A DNA stretch of 57,710 bases from Oscillospiraceae bacterium (lineage in GTDB: Bacteria > Bacillota > Clostridia > Oscillospirales > CAG-272), in contig SVQX01000008.1 in the NCBI GenBank assembly GCA_015065065.1, positions 1 to 57,710 on the forward strand. The letters are read 5' to 3'. This document shows, piece after piece, positions 15,310 to 23,873 of this stretch (positions are counted from its first letter, which is position 1; the number at the start of each line of letters is the position of its first letter). The notes under the pieces are model-generated. The model did not search any database. It saw only the letters and a program-made list of their open reading frames with translations, and was not told where the DNA came from. The translations under genes and the position numbers were made by a program.

Positions 15310-15570
15310 TTAAGCCTTTTGGCTTTCCTCGTAAGCCTCTCTGACAGCGAGTGCAAGCTGATCGGCGCAGGAGGTCGGGCGAGGTCCGCAGGTGTTGCCA
15401 CGCAGCTTTTCCTCGATAGCCTCAACGGTCATGCCTTCAACCAGCTTGGAGATGGCTTTGAGGTTGCCGTTGCAGCCGCCGATAAATTTTACGTTTGTTA
15501 TCACGTTGCCCTCAATGTTGAAAATTATCTTCGAGGAGCATACCGTTTTGGTCGTATAGGTATATTCCAT
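15310..15570 (-). CDS. TSCPD-domain protein (TIGR03905-like)
   Basis: An 86-residue protein starting at the ATG at 15570, just after GGAGGA on the minus strand; the frame is open further upstream but without a ribosome site. It carries VCSSKIIFNIEG, VKFIGGCNGNLKAISKLVEGM and the near-C-terminal CGPRPTSCADQLALAV. This matches the TSCPD domain, also found at the end of some vitamin-B12-dependent ribonucleotide reductases and as stand-alone small proteins in Clostridia. The conserved cysteines suggest metal binding; the role of the free-standing form is not established. It follows the zinc-ribbon gene (15587-16276) by 16 bases and is probably co-transcribed with it. Confidence 0.85.
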   Translation of the reverse strand: MEYTYTTKTVCSSKIIFNIEGNVITNVKFIGGCNGNLKAISKLVEGMTVEAIEEKLRGNTCGPRPTSCADQLALAVREAYEESQKA

Positions 15571-15586
15571 GTTGTCCTCCGTGTTG

Positions 15587-16276
15587 TTATTCAAGATAAA
15601 GCTTGTCGCAGTTGAGAAAAGCGTGTGCGCCAAGCATGGAGTCGGTGGGGATAGTGCGCGAAGCACCGCAATCAAGGCAGGTCACCTTGATGCCGTCGTC
15701 TGTGATTTCCGCCTCGTATCTGCCGTCCTCTGACAAATCATCGTTGTCAAACCTGACAGGCGTGCCGCCCGTCGGCTCGGGATGGCACTTGCAAAAGATC
15801 TTCCCCTCTGCTTCAAGGTCGCGTATGACGAAAAGCACGATATCGCGTATCTGCGGGTCTGCAAGCTCCTCCTCTTTGCCGTGGAGGGAGGAAAAATCGG
15901 TAATGCCGTTCTCCTCAAGCATATCGAGCAGCTCAAGCTCGGTGCGTGCCAGCTCCGCCTTGACGAGATTTATCTCACCCGTCATAGCGATATTGATGTC
16001 GGAATAGGGGCAGGGCAGCACGAACAGCTCGTCGCGGAAAAACAGTGAGGAGCTGACGGTGAAATTGTGCGGGGAGGAGCATAGCAAGCAGGGGACGGTC
16101 AGGCGCACGTTTGAGTCGCCCTTGGAGTAGACTATCTTCATCTCGCTTTTGCCGCAAGAGCATTTCAGCTTGACCATATCTGCCGACAGCCTGAATATTC
16201 CCACTGCGCTCATAACTCCCGCGCCACATTCGGGGCAGCGGTAAGCTACGGTGGTTTGCTTTTCGTTGAGTACCAT
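15587..16276 (-). CDS. Hypothetical zinc-ribbon protein
   Basis: A 229-residue cytoplasmic protein with GGAGGA ahead of its ATG. It has several zinc-ribbon-type cysteine pairs: CPECG (about 14-18), CSCGK (about 39-43), CLLC (about 63-66), CKCH (about 162) and CLDCG (about 203). The middle part (about 95-160) is charged and helical. The pattern suggests two ribbon modules at the N terminus and one at the C terminus around a helical spacer. No catalytic motif is seen. It is probably in an operon with the TSCPD gene. The function is unknown; nucleic-acid or protein binding is a reasonable guess. Confidence 0.75.
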   Translation of the reverse strand: MVLNEKQTTVAYRCPECGAGVMSAVGIFRLSADMVKLKCSCGKSEMKIVYSKGDSNVRLTVPCLLCSSPHNFTVSSSLFFRDELFVLPCPYSDINIAMTGEINLVKAELARTELELLDMLEENGITDFSSLHGKEEELADPQIRDIVLFVIRDLEAEGKIFCKCHPEPTGGTPVRFDNDDLSEDGRYEAEITDDGIKVTCLDCGASRTIPTDSMLGAHAFLNCDKLYLE

Positions 16277-16288
16277 AGTTCCTCCTCT

Positions 16289-16340
16289 GAAAAAATCCGT
16301 GGAGATGTCACCCGATAAGCTGGTGCCACATCCCCACGGA
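16289..16340 (-). terminator. Terminator of the foldase gene (minus strand)
   Basis: Read on the minus strand, TCCGTGG (16340 side) pairs with CCACGGA and is followed by ATTTTTT (16296-16289), with a further inner pairing of GGATGTGGCACC with GGTGACATC. Confidence 0.75.
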
Positions 16341-16377
16341 GTGATTTTTAGTCTTTAAAATACAGTCCTTTCAGACC

Positions 16378-18150
16378 TTAAGCTGCTGTGGTAGCCGCTT
16401 CGGTAGTAGCAGCCTCGGTCTTGGACTCGGTAGTGGTAGCGGCCTCGGTGTGAGCTACGACCTTGAAGCCTTCAAGCGCGGTCTCATACCAATCGTCCAG
16501 CTTTTCTGCGGTGATAGCATCGCGTGCGTTTGCCTTCCAGGTCATTTCGTTCTCGTCAACGTAGATGACAACGTATACACCGCCGGAAACGGTGATCTTG
16601 GCAACTTCGTTTGCCTTTCTCGCCTCGTCGTACAGCCACTCGCCAAGCTCCTCGGTGACGCCATCCTGAGAGATCTTCTCGTACATAACGTTGCCGGTGG
16701 TATAGTCCTTTGCAACCTCCTCAAACTTGTCGGAGGTGGGAGCCTTGCCAAGAGCGTTCATGAAGGCATCAGCCTTCTGCGCGGCAGTCTTCTTATTCTC
16801 AACAGTATTTGCATCGTCCTTCAGAAGCAGATAGCCTGCATTCTTGGTGCATTCGGTATCAAGCACCATAATGTCCTTTGCGATGTAGTAGGTGTAGGTG
16901 GTCTTTGCCTTATCGCCTGTGCCGGAGGTAGCTTCAATGATCTTTACAGTGCCCTTGACGGTCTTTGTGTCGAAAAGGAACTTTTCAAGATCGGTAGCCT
17001 TGGATGCGGTGGGATCGGAGTAAGACACGCTCTTGTCAGCGGCTACGGACTTAAGCTGAGCAGCCACGTCGGTGCTGATGCTCTTTACGATCTCATAGGC
17101 CGCCTTGTTGTAGTCCCCCTCGCCCTTGGAGGTGAATACCGCTTCATACTCGCCCTCAAGCTTATTCTCTGCCTTTATGGTCTCGAGAATGTCGGCCTTG
17201 GTCTTTTCGGCATCTGCATCCTCAACCTTCGCGTCGGTGAATTTGGTCTTATAAAGCTCGTCGAACTTCTTGTTAAAGAGATAATCGCAAACAAGCTCCT
17301 TGAGGTCATCTGCATTTTCGGGAACATCGTCACCCTGAAGCTTATCGAAGTACTCCTTCATCTCCTTGTCCATAAGAACATAGGAATCGTAAACGGAGGT
17401 GAAGAAATCCTCCTTGTGTCCATCAAGATATTTGTCAAGCTCCTCAGAGGTGACCTTGTCGGAAAACTCCTCGCTCAGCTCCTCCTGATAGGTGCTGGAG
17501 AGGAAGTATTTGGTCATAGCACTGCGGATATCGTTCTTGCTTACACCTGCGCCAATGCTGGAGCTGATGTAATTGCCGAAAGAGGTATGAGAGCTGTCAG
17601 CCTGTTCGGACAGAGAGTTCATATACTCGTCAACGCTCTTTTTGACCTCCTCGTTATCGAGGGTGTAGCCGTTGTCAAGCGCTCCCTCGGAGAATGCAAG
17701 AAACTCCTTTGCGTACTCGTACGCCTGATTTTCAAGCAGACCGTTGGTGCGGTAAACGTTGATCATAGCGCTTGCATATTCCTGTGCGGAGCTGTATGCC
17801 TTGGTAACGCCGTAGGTGTCCTGCATCATACCGTACTGGTAGTACATATACTCGGTGTAGAACTGGTTGGACCACTCATTTGCCGCCATGAACTCGTAAA
17901 CGGAAAGCTCGTTGTCGTTGACGGAGAGGTTCTCACTCTCAACAACTACCGTGCCTCGGCCGATAATACCGCTGTTCTTGACCAGCGTCCAAGCCATAAT
18001 AGCCACTACGAACACAAGTACCGCGCAGAAAACAACGGTAACGGTGGGGAATGACTTTTTCTTTTTTGTGTTAGCTTTAGCAAGGAAAAGCTCGGGATTG
18101 TTTTCCTTTTGCCCAGCTCTTTCCACTCTTGCTCTTTTTCCTTTTCCCAT
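16378..18150 (-). CDS. SurA/PrsA-like membrane-anchored foldase
   Basis: A 590-residue protein with a basic cytoplasmic N terminus (about 1-35), one membrane anchor (about 36-58) and a large extracytoplasmic part. The region after the anchor (YEFMAANEWSNQFYTEYMYY onward to about 250) matches the helical SurA_N chaperone domain of PrsA/SurA-type proteins. About residues 420-540 have the size and position of a parvulin PPIase domain, but the usual xARHILV and GGDLG signatures are absent (AGYLLL instead), so isomerase activity is doubtful. The C terminus is a Thr/Ala/Glu low-complexity tail. Likely role: folding of exported proteins at the membrane-wall interface. It has its own terminator; a minus-strand TATAAT lies at 18276-18281 without a clear -35 box. 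Confidence 0.8.
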   Translation of the reverse strand: MGKGKRARVERAGQKENNPELFLAKANTKKKKSFPTVTVVFCAVLVFVVAIMAWTLVKNSGIIGRGTVVVESENLSVNDNELSVYEFMAANEWSNQFYTEYMYYQYGMMQDTYGVTKAYSSAQEYASAMINVYRTNGLLENQAYEYAKEFLAFSEGALDNGYTLDNEEVKKSVDEYMNSLSEQADSSHTSFGNYISSSIGAGVSKNDIRSAMTKYFLSSTYQEELSEEFSDKVTSEELDKYLDGHKEDFFTSVYDSYVLMDKEMKEYFDKLQGDDVPENADDLKELVCDYLFNKKFDELYKTKFTDAKVEDADAEKTKADILETIKAENKLEGEYEAVFTSKGEGDYNKAAYEIVKSISTDVAAQLKSVAADKSVSYSDPTASKATDLEKFLFDTKTVKGTVKIIEATSGTGDKAKTTYTYYIAKDIMVLDTECTKNAGYLLLKDDANTVENKKTAAQKADAFMNALGKAPTSDKFEEVAKDYTTGNVMYEKISQDGVTEELGEWLYDEARKANEVAKITVSGGVYVVIYVDENEMTWKANARDAITAEKLDDWYETALEGFKVVAHTEAATTTESKTEAATTEAATTAA

Positions 18151-18358
18151 GGGTGAAAAATCCTTTCTTTGAATACGGACAACCGTATGTTTTTTAATTA
18201 ACTTGCTTCAAGGTGTGTCCCCCGAAGCCACTGATAACGCCCGAAGAAAATGCAACGAATCGGGCAAACATTAATATTATACATCTATTTAATGATTATT
18301 TTGTGATAAAATAATGAAGCATTCGTTAACCTTTGCGCCACTCGGCAACTTTTTGCCG

Positions 18359-20578
18359 TTAAACCTCCATAATTATGGGAAGTATCATAGGCTTGCGCTT
18401 GGTTTTGGAATAAATGAACTTGGTAATATCGTCGCGCACTCGGTTTTTTACCTCGTACCAATCCGAGCCCGAGCGGTCAAGCGCACTCGACAGGGCATCC
18501 GCAGCTATCATGCGTACCTCGTCCATCAGCTCCTCCGATTCGCGGACGTAAACAAAGCCGCGCGAAACGATATCGGGGCCCGAAAGTATGAGGGCGGAAT
18601 GCTCGGACACCACCGCTACCACGATTATAAGTCCGTCCTGCGACAGATGCTTGCGGTCGCGAAGGACGATATTGCCCACATCGCCGACTCCGTAGCCGTC
18701 GATAAGCACGACTCCCGACTGCACAGTGCCGCCGAAGCGCGCGCCCTTTTCGTCTATCTCCACTATTTTTCCGATGTCACTGATGAATGCGTTTCTCGCC
18801 TCCACTCCCATGCTTACCGCAAGGTCACGGTTGGCGGCGAGATGCTTGTATTCGCCATGGATGGGGAGAAAATATTTCGGGCGGGTAAGTCCTATCATGA
18901 GCTTAAGCTCCTCTTGGCAGGCGTGTCCCGAAACATGCACCTCGACTGCAGCGTCGTTTATCACCTTCACGCCGTTCTTTTTAAGCTCGTTGACGATTCT
19001 GTTGACTAACTTTTCGTTGCCGGGTATCGCACTTGCGGACAGCACCACAAGATCGTACTGACCGAGCGTTACCTGGTTATGCTCCGAGAAGGCCATGCGG
19101 TAAAGTGCAGACATGGGCTCGCCCTGGCTTCCCGTAGTCACGAGAGTGATCTCGCTCGGCTTGTAGCGCTTGATCTCCGCGATATCGATAAGCACGCCGT
19201 CGGGGATGGTCATATAGCCAAGCTCGGTCGCGGCGCGGACAATATTCAGCATACTGCGTCCCGTGACCGCTACCTTTCTGCCGTGCCGCGCGCTGATATC
19301 TATTATCTGTTGCACGCGGTGGACGTTGGAGGAGAAGGTGGCAATAACTATGCGCATATCCTTATTTACGGTAAATATCATTTCAAGCGACTGTCCCACC
19401 TTCTTTTCGGAGGGGGTGTAGCCGGGGCGCTCGGCGTTGGTGGATTCGCACATCAGCATAAGAACTCCCTCGGCTCCCAGCTGACCGAGGCGGGTAATAT
19501 CCATCATCTCGCCCTCAATAGGCGTCAGGTCAAGCTTGAAATCTCCCGTGTGAAGCAGAACGCCGAGAGGCGTGCTGATTGCAAGAGCGCAGGCGTCGGC
19601 TATGGAGTGATTGACTCGTATGAATTCCACGGCAAAGGACGTGCCAAGCCGTACCGTGTCCCCGGCCTTCACACATCTGAGGTCGGGCTTGGCGGGGAGG
19701 GTATGCTCGGCAAGCTTATTTTCAATGATACCAAGGGTGAGCCGCGTTCCGTAAATGGGCGGATTTATGGTTTTGAGAACGTAAGGGATCGCGCCGATAT
19801 GGTCCTCGTGACCGTGAGTCAGCACAATGCCTCGTATCTTGGATGAATTTGCTTCGAGATAGGAAATATCGGGGATAACGAGGTCAACACCCGGCATTTC
19901 GTCCTCATTGGGAAATCCGATGCCACAGTCGATAACGATAATATCGTCGCCGTATTCCACGGCAGTCATATTTTTACCCACCTCGTTGAGTCCGCCGAGA
20001 GGGATTATCTTGATTTTAGCACCCGGCACCTTTGCAAGGCGGCTACAGCTTACCGGAGCGTGCGCCGAGACGTTTGTTGTCCGCGCTGACGTCCCCCTTG
20101 CGGCCGGTCTTTTCTTTGGCTGCTCGTCGGCGTTATCAGACCGTGCCGCCGTAGCCTTGGGCGCGGTCGCAGTCTTCTTTTTGGCCGCTGCCGCCTGACT
20201 TGCGGTTGCATTCCTTTGCTTAGATGCACCCGTGAGTGCCGGGGACAGGATATCCGTTGCTGCCGCATCGATAATTTCGTCGTAATATTTGTCGATATTT
20301 TCTGCGGACGAAAAATTCTTGACGGGTGCATTCTCTGATGCGTTCTGTGACTTGCGCTTCGTCCCCGTTTCAAACGGCGACATTATCTCGGGAGTTGAGA
20401 GAATATCCCGGGAGCGGATGAAGCGAGCCTCGTTTGCGGGCTCTGAGCGCTTGGCGGTACTGCTTTTCGCGTTTTTCTTAGCGGACGATGCAGGACCTCC
20501 GGATACAGCGCGGCTCTTTCCTGGCTTAAAGCCGCCCGAGCCTTTTGCGGAATTATTCTTTTTGTTTTTTGTTTCCAT
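18359..20578 (-). CDS. rnj: Ribonuclease J with long disordered N-terminal extension
   Basis: A 739-residue metallo-beta-lactamase/beta-CASP ribonuclease, the main 5'-to-3' exonuclease and endonuclease of Firmicute RNA decay. The zinc motif HGHEDHIGAIPY lies near residue 255. Other family signs are LLHTGDFKLD, CESTNAERPGYTPSE, SSNVHRVQQIID, VTTGSQGEPMSAL, and the C-terminal VSGHACQEELKLMIGLTRPKYFLPIHGE. The first 175 residues or so, rich in Ala, Lys, Ser and Arg, lie outside the catalytic core and look disordered; most RNase J proteins are about 555 residues long. The extension may bind RNA or partner proteins. It is transcribed from a consensus promoter about 350 bases upstream (20934-20962). 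Confidence 0.95.
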   Translation of the reverse strand: METKNKKNNSAKGSGGFKPGKSRAVSGGPASSAKKNAKSSTAKRSEPANEARFIRSRDILSTPEIMSPFETGTKRKSQNASENAPVKNFSSAENIDKYYDEIIDAAATDILSPALTGASKQRNATASQAAAAKKKTATAPKATAARSDNADEQPKKRPAARGTSARTTNVSAHAPVSCSRLAKVPGAKIKIIPLGGLNEVGKNMTAVEYGDDIIVIDCGIGFPNEDEMPGVDLVIPDISYLEANSSKIRGIVLTHGHEDHIGAIPYVLKTINPPIYGTRLTLGIIENKLAEHTLPAKPDLRCVKAGDTVRLGTSFAVEFIRVNHSIADACALAISTPLGVLLHTGDFKLDLTPIEGEMMDITRLGQLGAEGVLMLMCESTNAERPGYTPSEKKVGQSLEMIFTVNKDMRIVIATFSSNVHRVQQIIDISARHGRKVAVTGRSMLNIVRAATELGYMTIPDGVLIDIAEIKRYKPSEITLVTTGSQGEPMSALYRMAFSEHNQVTLGQYDLVVLSASAIPGNEKLVNRIVNELKKNGVKVINDAAVEVHVSGHACQEELKLMIGLTRPKYFLPIHGEYKHLAANRDLAVSMGVEARNAFISDIGKIVEIDEKGARFGGTVQSGVVLIDGYGVGDVGNIVLRDRKHLSQDGLIIVVAVVSEHSALILSGPDIVSRGFVYVRESEELMDEVRMIAADALSSALDRSGSDWYEVKNRVRDDITKFIYSKTKRKPMILPIIMEV

Positions 20579-20927
20579 GTTTGATGCTTTAAAATTTTCC
20601 TTTCGTAATAAAGAATTTTAATGGATTGATTTGAGATCGAGAGTGGCGCGAAAAGCCGAGAAACGGCAACGCGCGGACAAAGCCGCCGCGTCTGTTGGCG
20701 CGCCGTATGTACTGAAATGCATAAGCTGTGATGTCACGGTAGCAACAAAGCCGCAACAAAGCCGAGCCGTCCTGCCGCAGTAAAACGCCCCCTGCGACGA
20801 CCGACCCGAAGCATATTAAATTATACGTGGCGCGAGTGAGAAAATACGCGCGACGTAAAGCACCGTCCGCCGTGGCGAGGAATAAGTGGAGAAGCAACGC
20901 CTGTGCGGACTATCCGAACACAAATAT
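20579..20927 (-). promoter_or_regulatory. Long 5' leader of the RNase J mRNA
   Basis: Between the promoter at 20934-20962 and the rnj start lie about 350 transcribed bases. An ORF of 102 codons (20589-20897) exists but has no ribosome site and an implausible composition, so the segment reads as untranslated leader. Leaders of this size on RNase genes are often feedback targets (known for RNase E of E. coli); here that is inference. Confidence 0.5.
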
Positions 20928-20933
20928 CAATTT

Positions 20934-20962
20934 ATTATACAACAACACGGCGAAAATGTCAA
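20934..20962 (-). promoter_or_regulatory. Promoter of RNase J (minus strand)
   Basis: On the minus strand, a perfect TTGACA (20962-20957), 17-base spacer, and a perfect TATAAT (20939-20934). Confidence 0.8.
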
Positions 20963-20980
20963 TAGGCAAATACAAGCGTC

Positions 20981-21268
20981 TTACAATAAAAGGAACAAAA
21001 GTGCGACAATGCCTCCGCCTGCCAAAAATCCTGCGGCAAAGCTGATAAGTCGTGAGATTTTTGCCGAGCGCTCGCAGGCATTTTCGACCGCTCTGCGTCG
21101 CGTATGCTCCGTACTTTGACGTATTATGCGGTTTGCCTCAGCAACGATATCCCCATCGTCGCACAATATCTGCGGTGTATCCCTGCGCATAACGAAATAC
21201 GCCTCCTCAAAAAGGCGCGAATCCCGCGTTCTTACGACTACCATCTTTTTTTGTGCGCCCTTTATCAT
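20981..21268 (-). CDS. Small tail-anchored hypothetical protein
   Basis: A 95-residue protein. Most of it is soluble and charged (VVVRTRDSRLFEEAYFVMRR near the N terminus). The last 22 residues (about 73-95) form one membrane segment with glycines, so it is probably tail-anchored with a cytoplasmic domain. An AAAGG sequence precedes the ATG at 21268; an internal ATG (MVVV) is an alternative start. The rnj promoter begins within its 3' end, so rnj is expressed separately. No function can be assigned. Confidence 0.6.
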   Translation of the reverse strand: MIKGAQKKMVVVRTRDSRLFEEAYFVMRRDTPQILCDDGDIVAEANRIIRQSTEHTRRRAVENACERSAKISRLISFAAGFLAGGGIVALLFLLL

Positions 21269-21467
21269 CTCGCGCCTGCCTTTCTTCGCATCCCCGTGCG
21301 ACCGTTTTCATTATTATATTGCCGTGACTAAATCGGTTAAACAGTGCTTCCTTAAAAATGCACGAAAAATCAACGCGTCAATATGCACAAAAATCCTGCT
21401 AAATTGACAAAGTATTTATTGTATCGAGCCAAAAATGTAAAAAAAGCCACAAATTGACATAAATCGC

Positions 21468-21496
21468 TTGACAAAAACGCAAAAATTAGATATAAT
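21468..21496 (+). promoter_or_regulatory. Promoter of the AbrB-like gene
   Basis: Perfect TTGACA (21468-21473), 17-base spacer, perfect TATAAT (21491-21496). Two further TTGACA copies (near 21406 and 21454) lie upstream in the same AT-rich spacer, which otherwise holds nothing I can name (21269-21592). Confidence 0.8.
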
Positions 21497-21592
21497 TAGT
21501 CTTGCTTGATATATGCGAGTGCGCATTTATGTGCATATTGTACAAAAGCGAGCGAAAAACTTGTTTAAAAAGCGAGTGAAAGGAGACGGCAA

Positions 21593-21838
21593 ATGAAATC
21601 AACGGGTGTCGTTAGAAAGATCGACGAGCTGGGTAGAATCGTTCTTCCCGTGAGCATCAGACAGAATCTGGATATCAACGAGAAGGATGCGCTTGAAATA
21701 TTTATTGACGGCGACAGAATCATTCTCCAGAAGTACCAGCCCTCTTGCATTTTCTGCACCAATGCTGACAATGTCGTTTATTACAACAGTAAGCGTATTT
21801 GCCCAGATTGTCTTGCAAAGATCAAGGAGCAGTTCTGA
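21593..21838 (+). CDS. AbrB-like transition-state regulator with zinc-ribbon tail
   Basis: An 81-residue DNA-binding protein. The N-terminal half (GVVRKIDELGRIVLPVSIRQ to about residue 50) is the AbrB/SpoVT swapped-hairpin DNA-binding domain. The C-terminal part has two cysteine pairs, CIFC (about 52-55) and CPDC (about 71-74), likely a zinc-binding multimerisation module. Such proteins repress post-exponential and sporulation genes in Bacilli and Clostridia. A perfect promoter, an AAAGGAG site and a dedicated terminator make it a strongly expressed single gene. Confidence 0.92.
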   Translation: MKSTGVVRKIDELGRIVLPVSIRQNLDINEKDALEIFIDGDRIILQKYQPSCIFCTNADNVVYYNSKRICPDCLAKIKEQF

Positions 21839-21884
21839 TTGATTTTTTTGTGTTGCGGACATTTGTCCAATGCAAAAAATTGAT

Positions 21885-21937
21885 AAAAATACCGCGTGTG
21901 ACTTCGCTTGAGGGCGGGGCGCGGTATTTTTATTTTT
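21885..21937 (+). terminator. Terminator of the AbrB-like gene
   Basis: AAAAATACCGCG (21885-21896) pairs with CGCGGTATTTTT, followed by ATTTTTT. Confidence 0.85.
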
Positions 21938-21948
21938 TGCTTGATTTG

Positions 21949-21977
21949 TTGACACGGGGAATATATTGTGGTAAAAT
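21949..21977 (+). promoter_or_regulatory. Promoter of the ABC exporter
   Basis: TTGACA (21949-21954), 17-base spacer, TAAAAT (21972-21977), 37 bases before the proposed TTG start. Confidence 0.7.
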
Positions 21978-22013
21978 ATACGTTGTGAAAAATACCGTTT
22001 TAGGGGGTAAAAC

Positions 22014-23778
22014 GTTGAAAAACAGGGAAAGGAAACGGTCGGGCGCGGGACTTATCAAGCGCTTTTTGCCGTATTATAAAAAGTACAAATGGATAATGGT
22101 GTTGGATTTGTTCTGCGCAGCGCTTACCACGCTGTGCGAGCTGGTGCTGCCCATGATAGTCAGAGAGATAACGGGTGCGGCGACGTCGGACCCCGTGAGC
22201 CTCACCCTCGGTATGATACTGCGGCTGGGCGCACTGTATCTTATTTTACGCATTATAGATACCGCGGCAAACTATTATATGGCTTCCGCGGGACACATAA
22301 TGGGAACTAAAATCGAAACGGATATGCGTCGCGACTTTTTTGCTCACCTGCAAAAGCTGTCCTTCTCTTATTACGACAACGCCAAGGTCGGAACGCTGAT
22401 GTCGCGTATCACGAGTGATTTGTTTGACGTGACCGAGTTCGCACATCACTGCCCTGAGGAGTTTTTTATTGCGGGAATTAAGATAGTCTGCTCCTTTATA
22501 TTACTGTGCAGCATGAGCGTGCCGTTGACTCTTATCGTGTTTTCCGTTATTCCTCCAATGATATTCGTGCTTATGTTCTTTAACCGCCGAATGAAGGAGG
22601 GCTTTAAGGAGTCCCGCCGTCAGGTGGGCGAGCTTAACTCCCAAATTGAGGACAGCCTGCTCGGCATCCGCGTTGTAAAATCCTTTGCCAACGAGGGCGT
22701 TGAGGAGGAAAAGTTTGATAAGGGCAATCAAAGATTTTTGTCCGTTAAGACCAAGGTCTACAAAATAATGGCAAGCTTTCAGTCCTCCACAAGGCTGTTT
22801 GACGGAATCATGTATATCGTCGTCGTGGTTGCAGGCGGAATATTCCTGATGAATGGCAAGATAACGGGCGCTGACTACGTGGCGTACCTTATGTTCGTCA
22901 GCACACTGCTCACGTCTATTCGCCGTATCGTAGAATTTGCCGAGCAGTTCCAACGCGGACTTACGGGAATCGAGCGCTTCTGCGAGATAATGGACATAAA
23001 GCCCGAAATCGAGGACGAGCCGAATGCCGGTGACCTTGAGAGTGTAGAGGGTAATATCGAATTTTGCGACGTTTCCTTCTCTTACGAGAGTGAGGACAAG
23101 AGAGTCCTGTCGCATCTTAACCTTAAGGTAAGGGCGGGCGAGAGCATTGCTCTCGTAGGACCGTCGGGTGGCGGAAAAAGCACGCTTTGCTCGCTTATAC
23201 CGCGATTTTACGACGTATCCTCGGGTGAGATACTTGTTGACGGTGTGAATATCAAGGATATAAAGACCGCATCACTGCGCGGACATATCGGCGTTGTGGC
23301 ACAGGACGTTTATCTGTTCTCGGGCAGTATCAGAGAGAATATCGCATACGGCAAGGAAAACGCCACCGACGAGGAGATCGTCAAGGCGGCAACGCTTGCG
23401 GGAGCGCACGAGTTCATATCCGAGCTGCCTGACGGATACGATACCTACGTGGGCGAGCGCGGAGTCAAGCTGTCGGGAGGTCAGAAGCAGAGAATATCCA
23501 TAGCCCGCGTATTTCTCAAAAATCCTCCCATACTTATTCTGGACGAGGCGACGAGTGCGCTTGACAACGAGAGCGAGCGGTTAGTACAAACATCACTTGA
23601 AACGCTAGCGAAGGGAAGGACGACCTTTACTATCGCGCACCGACTTACTACTATACGCAACGCGGACAGGATTTTGGTTCTCACCGAGGACGGTATCGTA
23701 GAGTCGGGTACGCATACAGAGTTGCTTGAATGTGGCGGAATGTATAGCGAGCTTTACAAGATGTACTCAGCAACATAA
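22014..23778 (+). CDS. ABC exporter, fused permease and ATPase (MsbA/LmrA type)
   Basis: A 587-residue half-transporter. The start is taken as the TTG at 22014, six bases after AGGGGG and downstream of a good promoter; the frame is open upstream to 21799 but that part overlaps the promoter and terminator. The first 330 residues or so form a six-helix ABC transmembrane domain. The nucleotide-binding domain has Walker A GPSGGGKST (about 382), signature LSGGQKQR (about 485), Walker B ILILDEATSALD and switch TIAHRLTT. It probably works as a homodimer exporting a lipid, drug or peptide; the substrate cannot be told from sequence. Confidence 0.9.
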
Positions 23779-23819
23779 ACAAATCGTTTGAAAATCAATT
23801 TCAGGTTTATAAATTCAAT

Positions 23820-23867
23820 AAAAAAGCACTTGGACCTGCGATTTGCAGAGATCCAAGTGCTTTTTTC
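23820..23867. terminator. Bidirectional terminator
   Basis: AAAAAAGCACTTGGA pairs with TCCAAGTGCTTTTTT (about 15 bp). A/T runs on both sides serve the plus-strand exporter and the converging minus-strand cardiolipin synthase gene. Confidence 0.9.
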
Positions 23868-23873
23868 TACTGT

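Noticed and set aside
16450-18054. 534-codon plus-strand open frame opposite the foldase gene
   Set aside because: It is antisense to a well-supported gene and has no ribosome site or recognisable domain.
20589-20897. 102-codon minus-strand open frame upstream of RNase J
   Set aside because: It has no Shine-Dalgarno sequence and an odd Arg/Phe/Tyr-rich composition; better read as leader RNA, though a leader peptide cannot be fully excluded.
21799-22013. N-terminal extension of the ABC exporter frame
   Set aside because: It overlaps the AbrB-like gene, its terminator and the exporter's promoter; the TTG at 22014 has the ribosome site.
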